Notes: generated from the sequence alone by a model not told the origin. A stretch of DNA of 64,000 nucleotides from Caryophanales bacterium UBA6259 (GCA_002441135.1 DJVJ01000038.1:51756-115755), one strand, 5' to 3'; shown: positions 1 to 9,011, counted from the first letter of the stretch. Numbers and translations are program-made.

Positions 1-1
1 A

Positions 2-106
2 AGTCTTTTTGGCTATACTGTAAACATTAGTAAAGCAAAGCCTACAAATAGTGAATTTATAGCGATGGTTGCTGATAAGTTGAGATTAGAGCATCGCGTT
101 AGCTAA
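2..106 (+). CDS. spo0A: Spo0A C-terminal end (partial)
   Basis: Only the last 34 codons are in the window; the gene enters from the left edge. The translated tail contains KPTNSEFIAMVADKLRLEH, which matches from memory the highly conserved C-terminus of Spo0A, the response regulator that starts sporulation. This part belongs to the DNA-binding effector domain. A hairpin terminator follows closely, so this is the natural end of the gene. The identification rests on a short but distinctive sequence and on the sporulation genes at the other end of the window. Confidence 0.9.
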   Translation, partial: SLFGYTVNISKAKPTNSEFIAMVADKLRLEHRVS

Positions 107-142
107 TTTTATATTTTCCAATTGGGTAGCAAATTTTCATTC

Positions 143-200
143 AAAAACACCTTCCTTTTTCTGGTTCCTATGAAATCAGCAAAAGGGGTGTTTTTATTTT
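143..200 (+). terminator. Rho-independent terminator after spo0A
   Basis: AAAAACACC (143-151) pairs with GGTGTTTTT (187-195) and is followed by a T-rich tract. The loop is long (35 nt), with a further CTTTT/AAAAG pairing possible inside it. Position just after the spo0A stop fits a terminator. Confidence 0.7.
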
Positions 201-270
201 GCTGATTATATTACCATAGACAATAGGGAATTAGAAAATAATGATTGCTTTACTTCAGGAGGAAGAAACC

Positions 271-1203
271 ATGAGGAATAGTACATTAAAGAACTTGATA
301 CTGGTGGTCAGTATTATCAGCATCTTGGTTTTATTATATTTTTTATCACATATTAACAAACCATATGGCCAATCATCCATGCTTCAAAATTTAATTAAGC
401 AATCCCAACCAACTAATGATGAGAAGGATAAACCAAATTATACAAGTAATCCTGTAGAACCGACAGTACCAAAGCCTACAGAACCAACCAAACAAACTGA
501 ACCAGAACCAGAACCAGAACCATTACAACCAACAAAGCCAACAGAGTTATTAGAACCTAATTCAGCAGATAATGATTCTAAGGAATCTGAGGAACAAAAT
601 GAAAATTTAAATAATTTATATGATAATTATCTAATTTTAGTGAACAAAAGTAATCCAATATCCAAAGGTTATAATCCACCCGATTTAATTCAGCCAAAGA
701 TACCTTTCAACTTTTCTGGGGACTCTCCAAAAAAGTTAATGCGGCTAAAAGCGGCTCAAGCAATAGAAAAATTATTTGCAAAAGCAAAGGAAGAAAATAT
801 CACATTAATTGCACAATCAGGTTATCGTTCCTATCAAACACAAGAAGCAATTTTTACCTATAATCAAAAACGGTATGGATTTGAAGAAGCTAATAAAGTT
901 AGTGCTGTTGCTGGACAAAGTGAGCATCAGACCGGTTTAGCAATGGACGTGTCAGATCCGAGCTTAACTCCAGATCCATTAGTAGTTGCCTTTGGTGAAA
1001 CGAAATCAGGAAAATGGTTGGCTGCTAATGCGGCTCATTTTGGTTTTATAATTCGATATCCAAAAGGTAAAGAAGAAATAACCAAATATCAATATGAACC
1101 ATGGCATATTCGTTATGTAGGTGTGGAACCAGCTAAAGCTATTATGGAAAATAATTTAACCCTTGAAGAATATTTGGAAAATATTAATTCTAATAAAAAT
1201 TAA
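271..1203 (+). CDS. VanY-family D-alanyl-D-alanine carboxypeptidase
   Basis: Predicted extracytoplasmic peptidase (M15B/VanY family) that trims the terminal D-Ala of peptidoglycan stem peptides. The first 30 residues are a membrane anchor or signal segment. A Pro/Glu/Thr-rich linker with repeated EP units follows (about residues 60-110), then the catalytic domain. The zinc-peptidase signatures are visible: SGYRSYQTQ, SEHQTGLAMDVSD (SxHxxGxAxD) and EPWHIRYVG. An upstream in-frame ATG at 241 exists, but AGGAGG at 257-262 lies 8 nt before the ATG at 271, so 271 is chosen (310 aa). It has its own terminator downstream and so appears monocistronic. Family call is firm; the exact physiological role is inferred. 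Confidence 0.88.
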   Translation: MRNSTLKNLILVVSIISILVLLYFLSHINKPYGQSSMLQNLIKQSQPTNDEKDKPNYTSNPVEPTVPKPTEPTKQTEPEPEPEPLQPTKPTELLEPNSADNDSKESEEQNENLNNLYDNYLILVNKSNPISKGYNPPDLIQPKIPFNFSGDSPKKLMRLKAAQAIEKLFAKAKEENITLIAQSGYRSYQTQEAIFTYNQKRYGFEEANKVSAVAGQSEHQTGLAMDVSDPSLTPDPLVVAFGETKSGKWLAANAAHFGFIIRYPKGKEEITKYQYEPWHIRYVGVEPAKAIMENNLTLEEYLENINSNKN

Positions 1204-1229
1204 TGATAATTTATGGAAATTTTTACTTC

Positions 1230-1260
1230 GCTATGGCATTTTTGTCATAGCTTTTTTATT
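1230..1260 (+). terminator. Terminator after vanY-like gene
   Basis: GCTATG (1230-1235) pairs with CATAGC (1246-1251), followed directly by a T tract. The stem is short (6 bp) but the loop and tail are typical. Confidence 0.65.
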
Positions 1261-1302
1261 TAAGCTCATAATAGAGATAAGCACAATAAAAGGATGAGGC
1301 CA

Positions 1303-2472
1303 ATGTTCTTCCACAAATATGCCCAAAATAAGTTAATCAGAGCAAGCTATCTAGCGGATAGAAAAACGAAACATCTAATTACAAAATTAAAAATTAATCA
1401 GGTCGCTGTAATTAATCATAAAGATTTGGATGAAATTGCAGCAAATGGTTTAATTGCAAAAAAAGTAAAATCAGTGATTAATTTTTCGGAAACAATGACC
1501 GGTACATATCCGACAATTGGCTTGAAAATTTTATTAGATGCAAAAGTTCCTGTGTATGATGTTGTTGGTGCTTCTATTGAAAAGTTTGTTCAATTATCAG
1601 AAAAGGGCATTGTAGAAATTGATTTAGAAAAAAGTGCTGCTGTTTTCGTTACATCAGATGATAAAAAAGTAATCCTTGAATTAAATCCGTGGACAATAAA
1701 TAAGTGGAAGCAAATTTTTCAATTGGCTAATATAAATCTGGAATATGAATTAAATCATTTTATTGACAACACCTTAAGTTATGCCATGAAAGAAAAAGAC
1801 TTTGTATTAAAGTCATTAAATATTCCTCGTCTTAAAACAAAAATTAAAGGAAAACATGTGGTTGTAGTGGTAAGAGGTTCAAATTATTTAGAAGATCTTC
1901 AAGCTATAAAGTCTTATATCAATGATTATAAACCTATATTGATTGGTGTTGATGGTGGAGCAGATGCTTTGTTAGAAAATGGGTTTCGTCCAAATATGAT
2001 AATTGGGGATATGGATAGTGTCTCTGATAAAGCCTTGCAATCAAGTGCTGAAATTATTGTTCATGCTTATCCTAATGGAGATGCTCCGGGTCTTAAAAGA
2101 GTGGAGGGGTTAGGAATTGAAGGTAAAATTATACCATCAGTAGGTACAAGTGAAGATATTGCAATGTTACTCGCCTTTGAACAAGGTGCAGAAATCATTG
2201 TGGCTTTAGGGACTCATTCAAATATGATTGATTTTTTGGAAAAGGGCCGTAAAGGAATGGCGAGCACGATTTTAGTCAGGATGAAAATTGGAACCAAATT
2301 AGTAGATGCTAAAGGAGTAAGTAAGCTATATCAACCTAGAATGAATTTCAAATATGTCAGTATACTTTCTGTTGCTGCACTAACTCCAATATTAGCAATT
2401 GGTATGATTAATCAAGACATGGTAAGGCTATTTCAAATTATTTGGCTAAATATCAAAATGATTTTTATGTAG
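1303..2472 (+). CDS. steA: SteA-like putative cytokinetic ring protein
   Basis: About 390 aa, soluble for most of its length, with one hydrophobic stretch near the C-terminus (about residues 350-370) that could anchor it in the membrane. The centre carries a thiamine-pyrophosphokinase-like Rossmann segment with GVDGGADALLENGF and IGDMDSV, the hallmark of the SteA family. In corynebacteria SteA and SteB are cell-separation factors; their role in Bacillales is not established to my knowledge. Two starts are possible: ATG 1294 and ATG 1303. AAAGGA (1289-1294) is spaced correctly only for 1303, so that is used. The next gene encodes a SteB/MctB-like protein, which supports the assignment. Confidence 0.75.
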   Translation: MFFHKYAQNKLIRASYLADRKTKHLITKLKINQVAVINHKDLDEIAANGLIAKKVKSVINFSETMTGTYPTIGLKILLDAKVPVYDVVGASIEKFVQLSEKGIVEIDLEKSAAVFVTSDDKKVILELNPWTINKWKQIFQLANINLEYELNHFIDNTLSYAMKEKDFVLKSLNIPRLKTKIKGKHVVVVVRGSNYLEDLQAIKSYINDYKPILIGVDGGADALLENGFRPNMIIGDMDSVSDKALQSSAEIIVHAYPNGDAPGLKRVEGLGIEGKIIPSVGTSEDIAMLLAFEQGAEIIVALGTHSNMIDFLEKGRKGMASTILVRMKIGTKLVDAKGVSKLYQPRMNFKYVSILSVAALTPILAIGMINQDMVRLFQIIWLNIKMIFM

Positions 2473-2481
2473 GTGATAAGG

Positions 2482-3114
2482 ATGATTACTCATAGGTACT
2501 ATATAACCACGATTATTGCAATTCTTTTATTTTTAAGCTTAGGAATTTTAATTGGTGGTACCTTAGGACAACAGTGGATTAATGAAAAACAACAAAGTTT
2601 AATTTCTCATTTTGAAAACAAAACAGATGAGCTTGTTAAAACAAATAAAACATTAGAAAAGGAAAATGAAGAGTTAGTGCTGTCGTATCAGCAATTAAAG
2701 GATGATTACCAGATACTTTTTGGAAAAAGTATCGCTACTATATTAGATGGTAAGCAGATCCTATGGTTAAATCATAATGAAGAAAATGAGTTTGAATCCC
2801 TAAAAGGAACGATAAAAAATGCAGGCGCTATACTTTTTGAAGCGGATTTAGAAAAAGATAATCAGTATCTTAATTATGATTATGATGCGATTTTGTTAGT
2901 GATTAAGTCTAAAGAAGATTTTCAACTTGGAAATGAAATCGCACTTAGCAAGGTTCCTGTCATTTTAGTTCATAGTGAGGATAAAGGGAAAATTGAAAAA
3001 TTAGATAATGATAACGATATTTATGTTCAAAATATTAACGAAGAAGCATTAAATGATCATTATCAGTTTATCCATTTTTTAAATAAACTTCTTGAGGAGC
3101 AAAAGCATGAGTAA
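2482..3114 (+). CDS. SteB/MctB-like membrane-anchored coiled-coil protein
   Basis: One N-terminal transmembrane segment (about residues 7-28) ends in a glycine-rich turn. A predicted coiled coil (about 35-75, rich in E, K, N, L, Q) and an extracytoplasmic alpha/beta domain follow. This layout is that of the MctB/SteB family, often annotated as copper transporter. I see no metal-binding motif, so a transport role is doubtful. The partner gene steA ends only a few bases upstream. A GTG at 2473 is in frame, but AGGTGAT (2471-2477) sits 5 nt before the ATG at 2482, which fits better. The 3' end overlaps the next gene by 8 bp, so the two are translationally coupled. Confidence 0.65.
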   Translation: MITHRYYITTIIAILLFLSLGILIGGTLGQQWINEKQQSLISHFENKTDELVKTNKTLEKENEELVLSYQQLKDDYQILFGKSIATILDGKQILWLNHNEENEFESLKGTIKNAGAILFEADLEKDNQYLNYDYDAILLVIKSKEDFQLGNEIALSKVPVILVHSEDKGKIEKLDNDNDIYVQNINEEALNDHYQFIHFLNKLLEEQKHE

Positions 3115-3793
3115 TCCTAAATTATCTATTATTATCCCTGCCTATAATGAAGAACAAAGCATCGTTGAAACAGTACAAGCCATTATGGATTGGCCAATCC
3201 AGAAAGAAGTAATCATTGTAGATGATGGTAGCAAAGATTCTACCTTCCAAAAAATCAAAGAGTTAGCAGAACAAAGCAATGAAATAAAAGGGGTTGCTTT
3301 AGAAAAAAATATTGGTAAAGGGGAAGCCTTGATGCGAGGTATCAATAAGGCCTCAGGAGAAATCTTGCTTTTTTTAGATGGAGATTTAAAAGCGACAGCG
3401 AAGAATGCAATAAAACTAGTTGAGCCAATATTAGAGAATAATGTTGACATGACAATCGCAAAATTTCCACCAGCAAAAATAAAAGGGGGGTTTGGCTTTG
3501 TGAAAAATTTAGCAACTTATGGAATTTATCTTTATACTGGATTTCGACCGTCAGCTCCTTTATCAGGTCAACGGGCAATAAAGAAAAGTGTTATGGATCA
3601 AATTAATTATTTAAGCTCAGGATTTGGTATCGAGGTTGGCTTAACAATCGATGTATTAAGAAAGGGATACCGAGTAAAGGAAATAGAAATTCCACTATAT
3701 CATCGAGAAACTGGAAGAGATATGAAGGGTTTTGTCCATCGTGGAAAACAATTTACAGCTGTCTTTAAAACTTTGGTTAAAAAACTAAATTAA
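3107..3793 (+). CDS. Glycosyltransferase family 2 (dolichol-phosphate mannosyltransferase-like)
   Basis: GT-A fold glycosyltransferase of 228 aa. The N-terminus has the classic LSIIIPAYNEE start, a nucleotide-binding VDDGSKDST and the metal-binding FLDGD. There are no clear transmembrane segments, so it acts at the cytoplasmic face, probably with a lipid-linked acceptor. GAGGAG lies 6-8 nt before ATG 3107; a longer in-frame reading from 3092 starts with a poor TTG inside the ribosome-binding site. It overlaps the steB-like gene by 8 bp and precedes an MraY-like gene. The four genes probably form one envelope-related operon. Donor and acceptor cannot be read from sequence. Confidence 0.8.
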   Translation: MSNPKLSIIIPAYNEEQSIVETVQAIMDWPIQKEVIIVDDGSKDSTFQKIKELAEQSNEIKGVALEKNIGKGEALMRGINKASGEILLFLDGDLKATAKNAIKLVEPILENNVDMTIAKFPPAKIKGGFGFVKNLATYGIYLYTGFRPSAPLSGQRAIKKSVMDQINYLSSGFGIEVGLTIDVLRKGYRVKEIEIPLYHRETGRDMKGFVHRGKQFTAVFKTLVKKLN

Positions 3794-3813
3794 AAATAAA
3801 ATGAGGGAAAACG

Positions 3814-4620
3814 ATGTACACCCAGATATTCATATTTATTACTGCGGTTATTTTTACTATTCTTTTCTTTCCATTATATAAAAATATACTTATTCGTCTT
3901 GGGAGTGTTCAAAATAATTATCAAAAAAAGCAAGTTCCAATAAGTTTTGGGGCCTATATATTTATTATTGAAACCTTCCTAATTATCGTATTTAAAATCG
4001 AAAATACATTTTATATTTGGATTACCTTTTTGATTATGACCTTTGTTGGTTTATATGATGATTTATTTGGGACTACCACTATAAAAGGGTTAAAGGGACA
4101 CTTTACCGCTTTTTTTCGTGGACAGATTACATCGGGATTTATTAAAGCTTTATCAGGTGGTTTCATTGCCTTTTTTTTAAGTATCTATCTTGCTAAAAGC
4201 TGGTGGAATATCATTTCTGCCTTTTTTTTAATTCTACTAATGATAAATACGGTAAATCTTTTTGATTTACGGCCTGGTAGAGCGTTAAAATTATTTTTTT
4301 TCTTATTTACCCTATTAGCGATTACAACTTCCTTCTTGACGAAGGAGCCCTTAGCATTTATTTTATTAGGAATATTAATCATACTGTTTAAGAATGATAT
4401 TCGTGCTAAAATAATGATAGGGGATAGTGGTGCAAATTTAATTGGTCTACATCTAGGAATTTGGTTTAGTAGCTATTATCCAATGCATATTCAATGGATT
4501 GTTGTATTTTTGTTGGTGGTTTTACATATCTATACAGAACGATATTCATTAAGTGAATTAATCGAAAGAAATCGATATCTAAGAAAAATAGATTTATGGG
4601 GAAGAAAAGGGACAATGTAA
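3814..4620 (+). CDS. MraY/WecA-like phospho-glycosyl transferase family membrane protein
   Basis: Polytopic membrane protein of 268 aa with roughly eight hydrophobic segments. Family motifs are visible: GLYDDLFG (the DD motif), a central NTVNLFDLRPG and IGDSGANLIG, the last two matching the conserved loops of the MraY/WecA superfamily. It is shorter than MraY (about 320 aa), and the usual NxDGxDGL motif is replaced by NLFDLRPG. It is therefore a divergent paralogue rather than the essential enzyme. Members normally move a sugar-phosphate from UDP-sugar to undecaprenyl phosphate. With the preceding GT2 it may build or modify a lipid-linked glycan; this is inference. Confidence 0.68.
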   Translation: MYTQIFIFITAVIFTILFFPLYKNILIRLGSVQNNYQKKQVPISFGAYIFIIETFLIIVFKIENTFYIWITFLIMTFVGLYDDLFGTTTIKGLKGHFTAFFRGQITSGFIKALSGGFIAFFLSIYLAKSWWNIISAFFLILLMINTVNLFDLRPGRALKLFFFLFTLLAITTSFLTKEPLAFILLGILIILFKNDIRAKIMIGDSGANLIGLHLGIWFSSYYPMHIQWIVVFLLVVLHIYTERYSLSELIERNRYLRKIDLWGRKGTM

Positions 4621-4642
4621 ATAGAGTAAGGGTGACGTTAAA

Positions 4643-6724
4643 ATGAAAAAAATATTAGTAGTTGGTGCAGGTCGAGGAGGAACTGTTGTTTTAAAAGCAA
4701 TGCTTGGAATGCAAAGAAAAATGAAGGTGATTGGGGTAATAGACAAAGATCCTTTGGCACCAGGGCTACAATTAGCCAAAGTAAATGGTATAAAGACCTC
4801 AGATGATTATTTACCATTATTAACATCAGATTTGGATGTTATTTTTGAAGCTACTGGAAATGCTGAGGTTTTTGAGCAATTAACGAGATATAAATATCCC
4901 TCAACCATTCTGATTCATGGTGCAATTGCGAATCTTATTATGAGTTTAATTGAGGAAAAGGAAGCTTTGATTAAGGAGTTAACTCGACAACAAAAGGAAT
5001 TAGATATTATTCTTAACTCTACTCATGATGCGATGATAGCCATTAATCGAGAAGGACGAGTCACTTTATTTAACAAAGCAGCAGAAAAGATTTTAAATAA
5101 AGAGGCCAATCAAGTCATTGGTACTCTTGTAAATGACTCTATCCCCAATACACGTCTATTGCAGGTTATGGAAACAGGGGAACCAGAACTTCATCAGCAA
5201 CAGCAATTAGATAATAATGTGACAATTATAACTAATAGAGTTCCTATCGTAAATAAAAATGGTGAGGTTATTGGTGCGGTAGCGGTTTTTAGAGATGTAA
5301 CTGAGGTACTTCACCTTTCAGAGGAGAATACTGACCTTAAACAAATGAGAAGTATGTTAGAGGCAATCATTAATTCAACAGAGGATGCAATTTCTGTGGT
5401 TAATGAAGAGGGGAAAGGACTGATTATCAATCCTGCATACACAAGACTCACAGGCTTAACCCCAGAAGATATTATTAATAAACCGGCAGAAGTGGATATT
5501 TCTGAAGGAGAAAGTATGCATATGCAGGTGCTAAGGACCAAAAAACCAGTTCGCGGTGTTCAAATGAAGGTGGGTCCAAAACGTAAGGATGTTATCGTGA
5601 ATGTTGCTCCTATTATTGTAGATACTGAGCTAAAAGGTAGTGTAGGAATAATCCACGATACCTCAGAGATGAAGAAACTGACGGAAGAATTAGAGAAGGC
5701 TAGAAGAATCATTCGTACGTTAGAGGCTAAATATACCTTTTTGGATATTATTGGTAATAGTGAAGAAATGAAATTAGCTATTGAAAGTGGGAAAAGGGCA
5801 GCCTTAACCAATGCTACAGTCTTAATTCGTGGAGAATCTGGTACGGGAAAAGAATTATTTGCTCATGCTATTCATAATGCAAGCAATCGGAAGTATAACC
5901 AATTTGCCCGTGTAAATTGCGCTGCAATATCTGACAGTTTATTAGAAAGTGAACTATTTGGTTATGAGGAAGGAGCATTTACTGGAGCGAAAAAGGGTGG
6001 TAAGCAAGGCTTTTTTGAAGTAGCAAGTGGAGGTACAATATTTTTAGATGAAATTGGTGAGCTTGAAATGAATACTCAAGCTAAGCTACTTAGAGTACTT
6101 CAAGAGAAGGAAATAGTGCGAGTAGGAGGAACAAAAGCAATTCCGATTGATGTTAGAGTGATTGCTGCTACTAACGTTGATTTAGAAAAAGCAATAAAAA
6201 CTGGAAAATTCCGTGAGGACTTATACTATCGATTGAATTTCCTGCCAATTAACATTCCATCATTAAGAGAGCGTAAATCGGATATTCCATTATTGGCCAA
6301 TCATTTGCTGAAGAAATTAAATATTGAATATGGTAGAAATGTAGAACGACTATCAGATGAAGTTTTGCATATCTTCTTAGAATATCGATGGCCAGGGAAT
6401 GTTCGAGAATTTGAAAATATATTAGGAAGAGCAATTATTAATATGAAATTTAGTGAATCCGTAATACAGCTTGACCACCTTCCAACTTTTGGTAAATTAA
6501 TGCATCAACAACAATTTGAAAACGCAACAGTCCAAGAAGAGGAAATTATCAGCAATGAGCCCAATATTCTTCCATTAAATGATATGGTTTCAAAATGGGA
6601 AAAAAAATATATTGAACAAATCCTTGCTCAAACAAATGGTAATAAAACAAAAGCGGCTAAAATTTTAGAGATATCCATTCGTAGTCTTTATTATAAAATG
6701 GAGAAATACGGATTAGAGTCATAA
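4643..6724 (+). CDS. bkdR: BkdR, sigma-54-dependent activator of the bkd genes
   Basis: 693 aa, close to the length remembered for B. subtilis BkdR. Domains in order: an N-terminal Rossmann-like segment with GAGRGGT (residues 8-14), two PAS domains (about 120-225 and 235-345), a sigma-54 AAA+ domain, and a C-terminal Fis-type helix-turn-helix (about 650-690). Walker A is GESGTGKE (397-404), the sigma-54 contact loop is GAFTGA (444-449) and Walker B is GGTIFLDE (463-470). The gene lies directly before a sigma-54 promoter that leads into ptb-bcd-buk, which makes the target clear. The N-terminal domain or the PAS domains could sense branched-chain metabolites; the ligand is not visible from sequence. 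Confidence 0.93.
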   Translation: MKKILVVGAGRGGTVVLKAMLGMQRKMKVIGVIDKDPLAPGLQLAKVNGIKTSDDYLPLLTSDLDVIFEATGNAEVFEQLTRYKYPSTILIHGAIANLIMSLIEEKEALIKELTRQQKELDIILNSTHDAMIAINREGRVTLFNKAAEKILNKEANQVIGTLVNDSIPNTRLLQVMETGEPELHQQQQLDNNVTIITNRVPIVNKNGEVIGAVAVFRDVTEVLHLSEENTDLKQMRSMLEAIINSTEDAISVVNEEGKGLIINPAYTRLTGLTPEDIINKPAEVDISEGESMHMQVLRTKKPVRGVQMKVGPKRKDVIVNVAPIIVDTELKGSVGIIHDTSEMKKLTEELEKARRIIRTLEAKYTFLDIIGNSEEMKLAIESGKRAALTNATVLIRGESGTGKELFAHAIHNASNRKYNQFARVNCAAISDSLLESELFGYEEGAFTGAKKGGKQGFFEVASGGTIFLDEIGELEMNTQAKLLRVLQEKEIVRVGGTKAIPIDVRVIAATNVDLEKAIKTGKFREDLYYRLNFLPINIPSLRERKSDIPLLANHLLKKLNIEYGRNVERLSDEVLHIFLEYRWPGNVREFENILGRAIINMKFSESVIQLDHLPTFGKLMHQQQFENATVQEEEIISNEPNILPLNDMVSKWEKKYIEQILAQTNGNKTKAAKILEISIRSLYYKMEKYGLES

Positions 6725-6740
6725 GGTAATACCAGAATAA

Positions 6741-6787
6741 TCCTGCAATTTATTGCACTGTGTGCATAATTTTGCAGGAATTTTTTT
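6741..6787 (+). terminator. Terminator between bkdR and ptb
   Basis: TCCTGCAA (6741-6748) pairs perfectly with TTGCAGGA (6772-6779), with an inner GCAC/GTGC stem and a following AATTTTTTT. It separates bkdR from the sigma-54-controlled genes. Confidence 0.8.
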
Positions 6788-6803
6788 GCGCAATAAAGCA
6801 AAA
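6784..6803 (+). promoter_or_regulatory. Candidate BkdR upstream activating sequence
   Basis: Perfect inverted repeat TTTTGC-N8-GCAAAA about 40 bp upstream of the sigma-54 promoter. Enhancer-type sites for sigma-54 activators are usually dyads upstream of the promoter. The spacing here is on the short side, and part of it is the T-tract of the preceding terminator, so this is a weak call. Confidence 0.35.
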
Positions 6804-6842
6804 GTGTAGATAAATATACTGAAGCGCTTACATTTAATTTTT

Positions 6843-6858
6843 TGGCACGGAAATTGCA
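6843..6858 (+). promoter_or_regulatory. Sigma-54 promoter for ptb-bcd-buk
   Basis: TGGCAC-N5-TTGCA matches the -24/-12 consensus at every conserved base (TGGCAC 6843-6848, TTGCA 6854-6858). It lies 56 bp before the ptb start and directly downstream of the gene for a sigma-54 activator, as in B. subtilis. Confidence 0.92.
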
Positions 6859-6914
6859 ATAATAATATAGTGAGCACAAAAAATATTACAACTTGAAATT
6901 GCAGGTGATATTAA

Positions 6915-7823
6915 TTGAAGTCTTTTGAAGAAGTGCTAACTAAGATTAACAAAGAAAGTTTATTAACGGTTGCTATTGCAGCAGCAGAAGATGAAGATGT
7001 TTTAATTGCAGTAAAAAAAGCGCTTGAAATAGGGCTTGCAAAATTTCATCTTGTGGGTAACCAAGATCAAATTGAAAAAATCTGTAGTACTATCTCATTA
7101 TCATTAGATCAAGTGACAATCACAAATGAACCTAATCCAGTCAATGCTAGTTTAAAGGCAGTGGAATTAGTTAGTAGTGGTCAATGTCAAATATTAATGA
7201 AGGGGTTATTGCCTACCTCAACCATTTTGAAAGCAGTATTAAACAAAGAGATTGGACTTCGTACTGGAAGGATTTTAAGCCATGTCGCAGTATTTGACCT
7301 TCCTGCTTTCAATCGATTTATTTTTCTTACTGATGCCGCAATGAATATTGCGCCTGATTTAAGTCAAAAGGCAGGAATTATTCAAAATGCAGTAGATTTA
7401 GCAAAATCACTAGGAATCAGTACTCCAAAAGTAGCGCCTATTGCTGCGGTAGAAACAGTAAATCCTGATATGCAGGCAACGTTAGATGCCTCATTGCTCT
7501 CAAAAATGGCTGACCGAGGACAGATTAAAGACGCCATTGTGGATGGGCCATTAGCTTTAGATATTGCAATCTCTGTAGAGGCTGCAAAACATAAAGGGAT
7601 AAAAAGTGAAGTAGCAGGTCATGCTGATATCCTTTTAGTACCAACAATAGAAGTTGGAAATGCACTGTATAAGTCCTTGATTTATTTTTCAAATGCAAAG
7701 GTTGGAGCAGTAGTAACTGGAGCAAAAGCGCCAATTGTCTTAACATCAAGAGCAGATTCACCAGAAGCAAAGGTGAATTCCATCGCACTGGCGATACTCG
7801 TCGCGCAAAATAATGCAATTTAA
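6915..7823 (+). CDS. ptb: Phosphate butyryltransferase
   Basis: Phosphate (iso)butyryltransferase, about 302 aa, converts butyryl- or branched acyl-CoA plus phosphate to the acyl phosphate and CoA. The sequence is collinear with the phosphotransacetylase/Ptb family, with the conserved MKGLLPTSTILKAVL block and the GRILSHVAVFD segment. The start is TTG at 6915, preceded by AGGTGAT at 6903-6909; no ATG fits the N-terminus as well. It is the first gene after the sigma-54 promoter and is followed by bcd and buk. With Buk it yields ATP and a branched-chain fatty acid from acyl-CoA. Confidence 0.93.
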   Translation: MKSFEEVLTKINKESLLTVAIAAAEDEDVLIAVKKALEIGLAKFHLVGNQDQIEKICSTISLSLDQVTITNEPNPVNASLKAVELVSSGQCQILMKGLLPTSTILKAVLNKEIGLRTGRILSHVAVFDLPAFNRFIFLTDAAMNIAPDLSQKAGIIQNAVDLAKSLGISTPKVAPIAAVETVNPDMQATLDASLLSKMADRGQIKDAIVDGPLALDIAISVEAAKHKGIKSEVAGHADILLVPTIEVGNALYKSLIYFSNAKVGAVVTGAKAPIVLTSRADSPEAKVNSIALAILVAQNNAI

Positions 7824-7913
7824 TTAATTTATATATATAAAATTAAATTGAAGTAACAAGCAACAATATAATCCATCAAACTAAATCACAAAACACAAGG
7901 AGGAGTAATTAAA

Positions 7914-9011
7914 ATGAATATCTTTGATTACCTACAAAAATATGATTATGAGGAAGTAGTTTTAGCGCAGGATAAAGAATCTGGTTTAAAAGCAATTATT
8001 GCAATTCATGATACAACATTGGGACCTGCTTTAGGTGGTACTCGCATGTGGACATACAATAGTGAAGAAGAAGCGATTGTTGATGCATTACGTCTAGCAA
8101 GAGGTATGACTTATAAAGCAGCAGCAGCAGGTCTAAATCTTGGCGGAGGAAAAACCGTTATTATCGGTGACCCACGTAAAGATAAGAGTGAAGAGTTATT
8201 CCGTGCATTTGGTCGCATCATCCAAGGTTTAAATGGACGTTATATCACTGCAGAAGACGTAGGAACTACAGTTCAAGATATGGATCATATCCACCTAGAA
8301 ACTGATTATGTAACAGGTATTTCCCCAGCATTTGGTAGCAGCGGTAATCCATCCCCTGTTACAGCATACGGAACTTACCGTGGTATGAAAGCAGCTGCAA
8401 AGGTTGCATTTGGTAGTGACAACCTATCTGGTAAAACAGTAGCAGTTCAAGGTGTAGGTAATGTATCTTACAACCTATTAAGACATCTTCATGAAGAAGG
8501 AGCGAACCTAATCGTTACTGATATCAATGAAGAGAGTGTTCAAAAAGCAGTAAAAGAATTTGGAGCGAAAGCCGTAGGAATTAATGATATCTACGGAGTA
8601 GATGCAGATATCTTCTCACCAAATGCTTTAGGAGCAGTAATTAATGACGATACAATCGACGTTATCAAAGCTAAATTAATTGCTGGTGCAGCAAATAACC
8701 AGTTAAAAGAAGAGCGTCATGGTGATATTCTTCATGCAAAAGGTGTTGTATATGCTCCTGATTATGTAATTAACGCTGGTGGATTAATTAACGTAGCAGA
8801 TGAATTAAATGGTTATAACCGAGAAAGAGCAATGAAAAAGGTTGAAACTATTTATGACAATATGCTAAAAGTATTTGAAATTGTTGACCGTGATGGAATT
8901 CCATCATACAAAGCAGCAGACAAAATGGCAGAAGAGCGTATTGCAAAACTAGGTAAGGTTCGTAGCAGCTTCTTAAAGAATGAAAAAAGCATTTTAAGTT
9001 TTCGCGGTTAA
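7914..9011 (+). CDS. bcd: Leucine dehydrogenase
   Basis: NAD-dependent branched-chain amino-acid dehydrogenase, 365 aa, deaminating leucine, valine and isoleucine to 2-oxoacids. The Glu/Leu/Phe/Val dehydrogenase signature is clear: GGTRMW, and GGGKTVIIGDP with the catalytic lysine at residue 80. The C-terminal Rossmann domain carries GVGNVSYNLL. A strong AGGAGG lies before ATG 7914. It supplies the oxoacids used by both the Vor-type and Bkd complexes encoded downstream. A hairpin after the gene may reduce read-through into buk. Confidence 0.96.
   Translation: MNIFDYLQKYDYEEVVLAQDKESGLKAIIAIHDTTLGPALGGTRMWTYNSEEEAIVDALRLARGMTYKAAAAGLNLGGGKTVIIGDPRKDKSEELFRAFGRIIQGLNGRYITAEDVGTTVQDMDHIHLETDYVTGISPAFGSSGNPSPVTAYGTYRGMKAAAKVAFGSDNLSGKTVAVQGVGNVSYNLLRHLHEEGANLIVTDINEESVQKAVKEFGAKAVGINDIYGVDADIFSPNALGAVINDDTIDVIKAKLIAGAANNQLKEERHGDILHAKGVVYAPDYVINAGGLINVADELNGYNRERAMKKVETIYDNMLKVFEIVDRDGIPSYKAADKMAEERIAKLGKVRSSFLKNEKSILSFRG

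Noticed and set aside
6819..6832. Possible cre site (CTGAAGCGCTTACA) between the BkdR dyad and the sigma-54 promoter
   Set aside because: Only 11 of 14 positions match the palindromic cre TGTAAGCGCTTACA and the left end is wrong. The centre AAGCGCTT is suggestive, but I would not call it without binding data.
7525..7818. 97-codon minus-strand frame inside ptb
   Set aside because: Leucine-rich shadow of the ptb reading frame, with no start signal.
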